Positions 14,946 to 20,474 of a stretch of DNA of 20,474 nucleotides are shown in pieces; positions within the stretch are counted from its first letter, which is position 1, and each line of letters starts with the position of its first letter. The stretch is from an uncultured Hungatella sp. (lineage in GTDB: Bacteria > Bacillota > Clostridia > Lachnospirales > Lachnospiraceae). The notes under the pieces were generated by a model. The model did not search any database. It was not told where the DNA came from and saw nothing but the letters and a program-made list of their open reading frames with translations. The translations under genes and the position numbers were made by a program. The stretch spans positions 1 through 20,474 of the forward strand of contig CAJUFP010000095.1 of the NCBI GenBank assembly GCA_910585645.1, read 5' to 3'.

Positions 14946-15002
14946 TTCAAGGGAAATATCTTCTTGTCCGGCTCCGCCGAACAAGAAGATATTTCCCTTG
15001 AA
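14946..15002. repeat. 57-nt near-perfect inverted repeat
   Basis: Bases 14946-14967 pair perfectly with 14981-15002 over 22 positions. After one C-A mismatch, CGGC (14969-14972) pairs with GCCG (14976-14979) around a three-base loop. No T-run follows on either strand, so it is not a standard intrinsic terminator. It lies 116 bases after the flavoreductase stop and its right end forms the -35 of the next gene's promoter. The rest of 14830-15082 shows nothing else I can identify. Confidence 0.9.
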
Positions 15003-15026
15003 GAGACACCGCCTCTGTGATAAAAT
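14998..15026 (+). promoter_or_regulatory. Promoter of the small gene at 15083
   Basis: TTGAAG (14998-15003) and TAAAAT (15021-15026) are 17 bases apart, with TG one base before the -10, an extended -10 feature. The -35 lies in the right arm of the large hairpin. The predicted leader is about 50 bases. Confidence 0.55.
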
Positions 15027-15082
15027 TAAGATAACACACAGATATGGAACGTGACCATTTTCTAAGAACAGGAGGCGGTTCT

Positions 15083-15337
15083 ATGTTAGATATGGTAAAA
15101 AAATCCCTGCGGAATATGACAAAAAAAGCATTCCTGGTAGACTATGAGGACAGCAGTACCTTCCCCACAGTTGCAAAGGCCCGGCAGGCCATTTCCAGGT
15201 ACTGCGAAAAAAACGGATATTCCTGTGCCTTTACCGGCAAAGACGAAGTCACCATAGACGGGATTGTCTACGGCATCTACCGGGGATACGACCCTGCAAG
15301 CGGGGGAAATTATGGAATTAAATGCAAAGAAAAATAA
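15083..15337 (+). CDS. 84-residue protein of unknown function
   Basis: An AGGAGG lies seven bases before the ATG at 15083, which makes this a convincing small gene. An upstream in-frame ATG at 15044 has no binding site. The product starts with a basic helix (MLDMVKKSLRNMTKKAF), then an apparently folded part with alternating hydrophobic residues (about 35-75), including DEVTIDGIVYGIYRGYD. It has no signal peptide or membrane segment, so it is probably cytoplasmic. I do not recognise a family. It has its own promoter and shares the terminator at 15354-15397 with the convergent AraC-type gene. The ribosome-binding site sits in the loop of a small hairpin (15065-15082). Confidence 0.75.
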   Translation: MLDMVKKSLRNMTKKAFLVDYEDSSTFPTVAKARQAISRYCEKNGYSCAFTGKDEVTIDGIVYGIYRGYDPASGGNYGIKCKEK

Positions 15338-15353
15338 CACGAATCCTCATTTT

Positions 15354-15397
15354 AAGGGGGCTGCCCCATGGGAACAAAATCCATGGGCAGCCCCCTT
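15354..15397. terminator. Terminator hairpin between convergent genes
   Basis: Bases 15354-15371 pair with 15381-15397 over 17 positions with a single bulged C and a nine-base loop. The flanks are T-rich towards each side (TTATCATTTT on the plus strand; a weaker run on the minus). It separates the 84-residue gene from the AraC-type gene. Confidence 0.8.
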
Positions 15398-15428
15398 ATC
15401 ATTTTCATAGCTCTGGTATGACCTTCCT

Positions 15429-16289
15429 CTAATTTTTCTCCCCCTGCCTTTTCACCACAGGAATCCACACCTCATACTGGGCGTTCTGCGGGTCAGGATT
15501 CAGATACACCTCAATGTCCGGGGCGTCGCCGTACTCATACCCGGAGGTTGGCAGCCACTCCGTCACAATACGCTGTTCCAGCTCCTGAATCGACTGGTTG
15601 GTTCCCCCGCCGGAAAAAATAGCCCACGTAGCCGCCGGGACCACGTACTCCTCAAACTCTCCCCTATCCATATTCGAAGCCACCGCAATGTAATACCGCC
15701 ACGGCTCCCTGCTGCCACAGGTGCTGACTCCCAGGATTCCCTTAGGCTCCCCGTCCATCATGGCGGCCAGCTTCTGCAAAGTCCCGTTGACAGCCGCCTC
15801 CTGCCATTTCAGGGGAATCGTCCCAAAGTTCTTCTCAATCTCCTTCTCCAGCGGCGCCCACACCCCTGTAATCCGAAACGCCTCCCTGGTCTCAATCCTG
15901 TAATTCATCTCCTCCACTCCTTTCACCGTAATCTTAAACGTAATAGGGGGAAAGGACTTTAAAACCGCACCCTCCGCTCTCACCGCGGACGGGGCTGCCC
16001 CGTGGATAGACTGAAACGCCCTGTTAAACGCAGTGGGGGAGCTGTACCCGTACTTCTGTGCCACGTCGATAATCTTGGCGTCGCTCCCCTGCAGATCCAC
16101 AGCCGCCAGGGACATCCTCCGCCTCCTCACATACTCAGACAGCGGCATCCCCGCCATATAAGAAAACATCCGCTGAAAATGGTAGGACGAACAGCAGGCG
16201 ATCCGCCCCAGCTCCTCATACTCAATCTTCCCCGCAAGATTCTCCTCAATGTACTCCATGGCCCGATTCAGCCTCTCTATCCATTCCAT
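15429..16289 (-). CDS. AraC-type regulator with GyrI-like effector domain
   Basis: The 286-residue product has the two AraC helix-turn-helix motifs at its N terminus: YEELGRIACCSSYHFQRMF (24-42) and IIDVAQKYGYSSPTAFNRAF (73-92). The C-terminal half (from about 127, starting MNYRIETREAFRITGVWAPL) is a GyrI-like ligand-binding domain ending in YEVWIPVVKR. This layout is that of the Rob/SoxS-related and Tsp-type drug sensors, where a small hydrophobic ligand binds the C-terminal domain. The gene starts 18 bases after the redox-protein gene and is the last of the mutS2-like operon. The ATG lies closely behind AAAGG, with a stronger GGAG 11 bases further out. Target genes are unknown. Confidence 0.9.
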   Translation of the reverse strand: MEWIERLNRAMEYIEENLAGKIEYEELGRIACCSSYHFQRMFSYMAGMPLSEYVRRRRMSLAAVDLQGSDAKIIDVAQKYGYSSPTAFNRAFQSIHGAAPSAVRAEGAVLKSFPPITFKITVKGVEEMNYRIETREAFRITGVWAPLEKEIEKNFGTIPLKWQEAAVNGTLQKLAAMMDGEPKGILGVSTCGSREPWRYYIAVASNMDRGEFEEYVVPAATWAIFSGGGTNQSIQELEQRIVTEWLPTSGYEYGDAPDIEVYLNPDPQNAQYEVWIPVVKRQGEKN

Positions 16290-16307
16290 CCTTTCACCCG
16301 CTCCTTT

Positions 16308-16781
16308 TCACACGATGATTTTAACAGTTTCAGGCCGGCCTGTCCTCTCTTTCCCTGCACAAAAATGAGAGGTAAGCTCCAAAATATATTGGTACGCAAA
16401 CGCAATGCCCCTGCAGGTCAGATTCTCACACCTGTGAGGCGGATCACTCTCCGAAAAACCGCCGGGGCGCAGATCAAAACATCTCAGAGAGCCAAATGTC
16501 CCCTCAAAGGCGGACGCAAACTCATAGCAGGCGGACACCATCTCCGCCTCTGTTCTCCCCATCCCATAAAGATAAATCCCCAGAAACATAAGCGCCCCCT
16601 CAACCAGACCGCACTGGGCCCTGTACCCGCCCGCGCCGTGCAGCCCAACCGCCGCCCGGACGGTCTGCGGCTCAATGGCCGTGCCGAACAATTCGCCAAG
16701 ACAGAGCAGCGTGGTTCTTGCGCAATTTATGTCCTCATCCCAGTATAGCTCATGGACCCGCTTTTTTATATATTCATTCAT
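16308..16781 (-). CDS. C_GCAxxG_C_C family redox protein
   Basis: The 157-residue protein fits the C_GCAxxG_C_C family, small proteins with five spaced conserved cysteines that are thought to be redox-active or metal-binding. Here they are Cys20 (INCARTT), Cys57 in the core GAGGYRAQCG (49-58), Cys101 (SLRCFDL), Cys118 and Cys123 (HRCENLTCRG). The core reads GAGG rather than GCAxxG at the first motif position, so one cysteine of the name motif is not in its usual place. There is no signal peptide. It lies 20 bases after the glycosylase gene and 18 before the AraC-type gene, with AAAGG upstream of the ATG. The function of the family is not established. Confidence 0.85.
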   Translation of the reverse strand: MNEYIKKRVHELYWDEDINCARTTLLCLGELFGTAIEPQTVRAAVGLHGAGGYRAQCGLVEGALMFLGIYLYGMGRTEAEMVSACYEFASAFEGTFGSLRCFDLRPGGFSESDPPHRCENLTCRGIAFAYQYILELTSHFCAGKERTGRPETVKIIV

Positions 16782-16801
16782 CTTTACGCCTTTCTTTAAA
16801 G

Positions 16802-17803
16802 TTAAAATTCATTGGCGTCCCCATGCAGCTCATAATAAAAAATGTACTGCTGCATCACCCCCAAAATCCCCTTATACCTCCGCCTTGGAAATCCTCTCCT
16901 ATAATGCTTCCCCAAAGCCTGATTTATATGAGTATCCACCGGAAACGCCTCCAAATGATGCAGCGCAAACAGACAGATACACTCCGCCACCTTCTCCCCC
17001 ACCCCAAACAGTTTCAGAAGTTCCTCCTTAGCCTCCCCATAACGCATCTCCCTGACCCTGTCCAAATCCAGCTCCCCCGACACTACGCTCCTTGCCGCCC
17101 GCACCACATACTTGCTGCGGTATCCCAGGTTACAGGCCATCAGCTCATCCTCCCCAAGCCCCGCCAGGGCCTCCGGCTTTGGAAACCCGCAGTACGCCCT
17201 TCCCCCTTCACTGACCCGCCTCTCCCCGTAGCGCTCACAGAGATTGTCAATGCACCGCCGAATCCGCACAATATTGTTCTGCTGGGAAATGAGAAAAGAA
17301 ACCAGGGTCTCCCACAAGTCCTGCCTCAGTATCCGAATCCCCCACCCAAGCTCTGCCGCCTTAAGAAGATAGGAGTCCCTGGGATTAATCCGGCTGATAC
17401 ACGCCCCGTAATCGCCGTCCAGGTCAAAATACCCCTTCCAGAAATCCTCAAACTCCTCCTCACTGCAGCCAAGCAGACACTCCCTGCCAAAAGACACTGC
17501 CTCCAGAAACCTCTGCCCCGCGATTATCTCATAACGGACGCCCTGTCCTTCTTCTCTCCCCCTCTCCTCCCGCAGACTGCCGCTTTGGGCCTCCTCCTGC
17601 GCTTCCCCGTCTCTCTGTCCGATGTCTCTCTGTCCATCCTCCTGCGCTCTCCCATCCCTCCGGTTCTCTTCCCTCAATCTCCCGCCCTCATTTCTCCAGG
17701 CCTCCTCCTCACTGCCCCCGTCCCGCACCTGCCTCATACGAAAACACTGCCCTGACTGCCATATCTGATCTAAACTGAAATTCTCCGCCTGTATTCTAAC
17801 CAT
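16802..17803 (-). CDS. ogg: OGG1-type 8-oxoguanine DNA glycosylase/AP lyase with a charged insertion
   Basis: The protein removes 8-oxoguanine from DNA, acting before base-excision repair. With the start at 17803 it has 333 residues. The N-terminal OGG domain begins FSLDQIWQSGQCFRM (9-23). A hydrophilic insertion of about 65 residues (24-89), rich in Arg, Glu, Gln, Asp and Gly, interrupts it before the next strand YEIIAG. The HhH-GPD part follows, with the helix-hairpin-helix LFGVGEKVAECICL (265-278), catalytic Lys271, and PVDTH (288-292) with Asp290, as in human OGG1 and the Clostridium acetobutylicum enzyme. GGGAG lies seven to nine bases before the ATG. A start at 17932 adds 43 unrelated residues. 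It follows the mutS2-like gene by 150 bases. Confidence 0.9.
   Translation of the reverse strand: MVRIQAENFSLDQIWQSGQCFRMRQVRDGGSEEEAWRNEGGRLREENRRDGRAQEDGQRDIGQRDGEAQEEAQSGSLREERGREEGQGVRYEIIAGQRFLEAVSFGRECLLGCSEEEFEDFWKGYFDLDGDYGACISRINPRDSYLLKAAELGWGIRILRQDLWETLVSFLISQQNNIVRIRRCIDNLCERYGERRVSEGGRAYCGFPKPEALAGLGEDELMACNLGYRSKYVVRAARSVVSGELDLDRVREMRYGEAKEELLKLFGVGEKVAECICLFALHHLEAFPVDTHINQALGKHYRRGFPRRRYKGILGVMQQYIFYYELHGDANEF
17537..17734 (-). repeat. Low-complexity charged insertion in ogg
   Basis: This part encodes residues 24-89 of the glycosylase. It is made of loosely repeated units such as RDGRAQEDGQ, RDIGQRDGEAQEEAQ and REERGREEGQ. The reading frame is kept. It separates two strands of the OGG N-terminal domain that are normally only a short loop apart. 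Confidence 0.7.
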
Positions 17804-17953
17804 CTTATCTCTCCCTGTCTGCTCTCTCCTCTTTTTCTCTCCTCTTTTTCGCCCCACATCCCCCGCCAAACCTCCCGCTCCAGGACAAAAACGATACCAT
17901 AATTCTCTTTCAGCCCCCGCATCCCGCTCCATATCCCTGTCTGCCGCTACACA

Positions 17954-19969
17954 CTATCTCCCCTCCTCAATCACAATCTCCCCATGCTCCACATACTTCC
18001 GCTCCATATCATGCCTCATCTTCCGGTTCTCCACCGTATCAAACACAATGGAAAAATCATAGTCCTCCGGGTACAGCTCCTTGGCCGCCACCTTAAGCTT
18101 CACCCTCTTATGGTTCACCCATATTTTCCTGTCCGCCAACTGGACCCGCAGCACGCCCTTCTCATTGGCCCTCTCACACACTATACCTATTTTCCTATCC
18201 GGGTACACCACCACACTGTCGCCCACAGAGAACCTCTCTGCAGCCTCCTGCCTCTTTGCCCCTGTCTTTCTCCTCTGAATCCCCGGAACCTTTTTCCTTT
18301 TCAGCCTTTCCCCGGCCCCGGAAAAATCCATCCCATACGCCGTCCCGCCATAAGCAGTCTCTCCGTCAGCCCTCTCTCCATCCATCCTCTCCCCGCATAC
18401 CATCTCCCCGTTCACAGACTCCCCCAGGGCCATCTCCGGCCCCATGCGCTTCCCATACGCCGCCTTCATGGCCGTCCGCAGCATATCCCCCGGCATCCCC
18501 ATTTTCCTGGCAATATACAGCGCGCAGCTCTCCCCGGCCTCCCCGGGCACCAACTGGTACAGAGGCTGAAGACTCTCCTTGTCAAACGTCATCCTGGCAT
18601 TGATAACCCCGTCCGTCCTCTCCGCATAAGACTTCACCTCCGGGTAATGGGTCGTCACCAGAAAAATGGCCCCGCTCTTTCTCAGCTCCTCCAAAATAGC
18701 AATGGCAATCCCCATTCCCTCCGCAGGGTCCGTGCCGGAGCCAAGCTCATCCATCACCACCAGGCTGTCCCCGTTCACCTGCCCCAAAATATCCAGCACA
18801 TTGGCAATATGGGCCGAAAAAGTAGACAGATTCTCCGAAAGGTTCTGCCCGTCCCCAATATCGCAGAGAAAATTGCTGCTCATGGAAAGAAGGGCCTCTT
18901 TGCAGGGAACATGAAGCCCGCACTGCCCCATGAAGGCCATCAGGGCAGCCGTCTTGATGGCAACGGTCTTCCCCCCGGTATTGGGCCCGGTGATCACAAT
19001 CCCCCGCACGCCTCCCCCGATCTCCAGGGACAAAGGCACGCACACCTTCCGGTCGATCAGCGGATGTCTCCCCTCCCTTATGACCATCCGCCTCTCCCTC
19101 TGAAACACCGGCTCCACCCCGTCATACTCCAGGCTCAGCCTTCCCCTGGAAAACATAAAATCCAGCCTTTCCATCATCCGGATATTCTGCTCCATGGCCT
19201 CCCCCTCATCCGCCGCCATGGCGCTCAGCCCATAGAGGATCCGCCGCTCCCCATTCTCCTCATCAATCCGCAGAAGCTCCAGTTTCTCCTGCATGGCCCC
19301 AACCGCCGCCGGCTCCATAAACAAGGTATTCCCTGTAGAAGACTTGTCAATTACGCTTCCGCTTATCCGAAACTTGTACTCCTTCTTCACAGGCACGCAC
19401 AGACGGCCGTTCCGCACCGTGCTAAAGCTGTCGGACATGCACTCCTTGTTGGCCCTCATCACAGAATCCGCCTTCTCCCGCATCCCCGTCTCCGTCCTTC
19501 CTATATTCTCCCGCAGAGACCGCAGCAGCCTGGAAGCACTGTCATCCACCCTTCCGCTTCGAATCTGAAGGCGGATCGCCTCCTTCAACTCCTCCAGACC
19601 GTTCAGATTCTCATCATAATAAGCCAGGGGAATCTCCTGCTGCCTGCCTTTGGCCAGATACCCCTTCAGTCTCCCAACCGCCACCAGGGCCATCTCAATA
19701 TCCTCCAACTGTCCCGGCGTAAGGCATTCCCCCTTCTGTGCCAGACAAATCCACTGCCGGATTCCCTCCATGGACACAAGAGGCGGATTGCCCCACCCCT
19801 CTATCATCCTTCTGGCCTGGGTCGTCTCCCGCATCCTTGCCCCCAGCTCCTGCTCCGACAAATACGGCTTTATCCCCTCAATCTCCCCCTTCGCAAAATC
19901 CGTCAGCGCAAACCCTGACCAGATCTCCTTTATTTTATCAAATTCCAACGCTTTCTCCGTGTTGATCAT
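17954..19969 (-). CDS. MutS2-family ATPase lacking the Smr nuclease domain
   Basis: The 671-residue product has the MutS2 core: helical lever and clamp region (about 1-290), then the ABC-type ATPase with Walker A GPNTGGKT (328-335), STFSAHIANVLDIL (382-395), Walker B VVMDELGSGTDP (404-415) and the His switch TTHY (439-442). Classical MutS2 is near 790 residues and continues with a long coiled coil and a C-terminal Smr nuclease domain. Here residues 513-546 are a pentapeptide repeat, 577-630 are a KOW-like beta domain (RFSVGDSVVVYPDRKIGIV), and the end is a short charged tail with no Smr motif. It is probably a DNA- or ribosome-binding ATPase and a paralogue of a full-length MutS2 elsewhere. 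It is the first gene of an operon with ogg. Confidence 0.88.
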   Translation of the reverse strand: MINTEKALEFDKIKEIWSGFALTDFAKGEIEGIKPYLSEQELGARMRETTQARRMIEGWGNPPLVSMEGIRQWICLAQKGECLTPGQLEDIEMALVAVGRLKGYLAKGRQQEIPLAYYDENLNGLEELKEAIRLQIRSGRVDDSASRLLRSLRENIGRTETGMREKADSVMRANKECMSDSFSTVRNGRLCVPVKKEYKFRISGSVIDKSSTGNTLFMEPAAVGAMQEKLELLRIDEENGERRILYGLSAMAADEGEAMEQNIRMMERLDFMFSRGRLSLEYDGVEPVFQRERRMVIREGRHPLIDRKVCVPLSLEIGGGVRGIVITGPNTGGKTVAIKTAALMAFMGQCGLHVPCKEALLSMSSNFLCDIGDGQNLSENLSTFSAHIANVLDILGQVNGDSLVVMDELGSGTDPAEGMGIAIAILEELRKSGAIFLVTTHYPEVKSYAERTDGVINARMTFDKESLQPLYQLVPGEAGESCALYIARKMGMPGDMLRTAMKAAYGKRMGPEMALGESVNGEMVCGERMDGERADGETAYGGTAYGMDFSGAGERLKRKKVPGIQRRKTGAKRQEAAERFSVGDSVVVYPDRKIGIVCERANEKGVLRVQLADRKIWVNHKRVKLKVAAKELYPEDYDFSIVFDTVENRKMRHDMERKYVEHGEIVIEEGR
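18332..18433 (-). repeat. Degenerate 15-bp repeats encoding a pentapeptide
   Basis: Residues 513-546 of the MutS2-like protein read as ALGES VNGEM VCGER and then MDGER ADGET AYGGT AYG, a unit of about x-x-G-E-[RSTM] repeated six times. The DNA units are diverged. They sit where MutS2 normally has its coiled coil. Confidence 0.75.
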
Positions 19970-20374
19970 GTCTTTTCAATCCTTTCTTTCCTTTTCCGTT
20001 CCCATCCGCCTCTTAACAGGCCATACACCGCCCTCTCCGCGCCGTCCTCACACCCCATCCCCCAAAGCCTGCCTGTACGCTGCCATTCTGTTTCTTCCCG
20101 GCGCCCCGTTTCTAAACACAACAAAAGCATGACCAAACAGCCATGCTTTCAACATCCAGAACCATCCCCTGATCCTGAAATCTATTCTCAAACTACGCAA
20201 AGCATCGTAAGGCAGACACGCCGGCATCACAAAAAAGCCGGCCTTCGGGCAGACTTCCAGAGGGAACTTAAACCCCGCCTGAAAACCTTTCCCGGCAAAT
20301 ATTTAATTTGCGCTTCTCCTGTCCTCTGCCACAATGCTAAACATACACTTACCTCTTTCTTTTATGTTAGCGCT
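19970..20374 (-). promoter_or_regulatory. Long structured leader of the mutS2-like operon
   Basis: About 400 bases lie between the promoter at 20375-20403 and the ATG at 19969, with no convincing gene. Read on the minus strand it contains GGCAGA (20330-20325), GCCGGG (20296-20291), GTCTGCC (20254-20248), CCGGC followed by six T (20241-20231), GCCGGC (20225-20220) and a second GTCTGCC (20217-20211). These can form mutually exclusive stems, one ending in a U-run as in an intrinsic terminator. I recognise no known riboswitch class. A weak binding site (AAAGGA) lies ten bases before the ATG. Confidence 0.4.
20118..20149 (-). terminator. Possible attenuator hairpin in the leader
   Basis: On the minus strand AAAGCATGGC (20149-20140) pairs with GTCATGCTTT (20133-20124), nine Watson-Crick pairs and one G-U, around a six-base loop. 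TTGTTGTG follows, so the U-run is interrupted and termination would be weak. Confidence 0.4.
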
Positions 20375-20403
20375 ATCATATACCAAACACAAGCAACTGT
20401 CAA
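20375..20403 (-). promoter_or_regulatory. Vegetative promoter of the mutS2-like operon
   Basis: TTGACA (20403-20398) and TATGAT (20380-20375) are 17 bases apart on the minus strand. Transcription should start near 20368, about 400 bases before the first gene. Bases 20404-20474, up to the edge, show no feature I can name. Confidence 0.8.
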
Positions 20404-20474
20404 CCGTATTTTCTCTGTACGATAGTGTAACTTTACCTGGGGACCCATATGGACAGACTTCCCCCTTCCCCCAT

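Noticed and set aside
14946..15002. The large hairpin as a Rho-independent terminator
   Set aside because: No T-run follows the stem on either strand and the stem is much longer than usual, so it is listed as an inverted repeat instead.
17804..17932. A longer N terminus for the glycosylase from an ATG at 17932
   Set aside because: The extra 43 residues are unlike the OGG family, and the strong GGGAGAGATAAG site favours the ATG at 17803.
17984..19918. A 644-codon plus-strand open frame opposite the MutS2-like gene
   Set aside because: It is the antisense of a gene with clear motifs, is extremely rich in Pro, His, Leu and Arg, has no family match and no binding site; it reflects GC-rich codon use.
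20048..20230. A 60-codon minus-strand frame starting at a GTG, with a hydrophobic middle
   Set aside because: There is no ribosome-binding site, the start lies inside a palindromic structure and the frame runs through a terminator-like hairpin. Leader RNA explains the region better.

Overview
The window looks like chromosome from a spore-forming anaerobic Firmicute, most likely a Lachnospiraceae / Clostridium cluster XIVa gut bacterium. The reasons are the class III fructose-1,6-bisphosphatase, the tRNA order Pro-Gly-Arg-His without encoded CCA, strong AGGAGG ribosome-binding sites, TTGACA-17-TATAAT promoters, a clostridial type of C1 peptidase, a HAAS/DUF1700 protein, and a GC-rich base composition with AT-rich intergenic regions. 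The genus assignment is inference; no rRNA is present. Nearly every gene is on the minus strand. No prophage, IS element or CRISPR array was seen.

Layout from left to right. 1-127: start of an unidentified minus-strand gene that runs off the edge. 146-591: a four-tRNA operon (Pro, Gly, Arg, His in transcription order) with a consensus promoter and an intrinsic terminator. 607-5662: a tightly packed minus-strand operon read as yfcE, a 23S rRNA methyltransferase, a papain-like lipoprotein, rdgB, a second YfcE-type phosphoesterase and possibly a 39-residue ORF; several of the genes overlap. 5700-6026: a single-domain rhodanese. 6165-6427: a 64-residue protein made almost entirely of twelve Asn/Gln tetrapeptides, behind a good match to a forespore sigma-G promoter. 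6434-6557: a divergent promoter and terminator that frame a possible ~90-nt RNA. 6582-8049: an NlpC/P60 wall hydrolase and a HAAS/DUF1700 membrane protein. 8184-11512: fbp (TTG start) and an M23 peptidase. 11617-14829: a MerR-type regulator divergent from the only large plus-strand gene, a Tat-exported lipoprotein flavoreductase with a covalent-FMN motif. 14946-15397: a 57-nt near-perfect hairpin, a small conserved-looking gene and a bidirectional terminator. 15429-20403: a minus-strand operon read as a Smr-less MutS2 paralogue, an OGG1-type 8-oxoguanine glycosylase with a charged insertion, a C_GCAxxG_C_C redox protein and an AraC/GyrI-type regulator, preceded by a ~400-nt leader with mutually exclusive pairings.

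Themes. Nucleotide-pool and DNA protection recur (RdgB, OGG, MutS2 paralogue), as do wall enzymes (NlpC/P60, M23, C1 peptidase). Four proteins carry short in-frame degenerate repeats or charged insertions. The parts most worth a second look are the sigma-G-linked Asn/Gln repeat protein, the extracellular flavoreductase whose fumarate-reductase catalytic residues seem to be replaced, the MutS2 paralogue with its leader, and the 57-nt hairpin.
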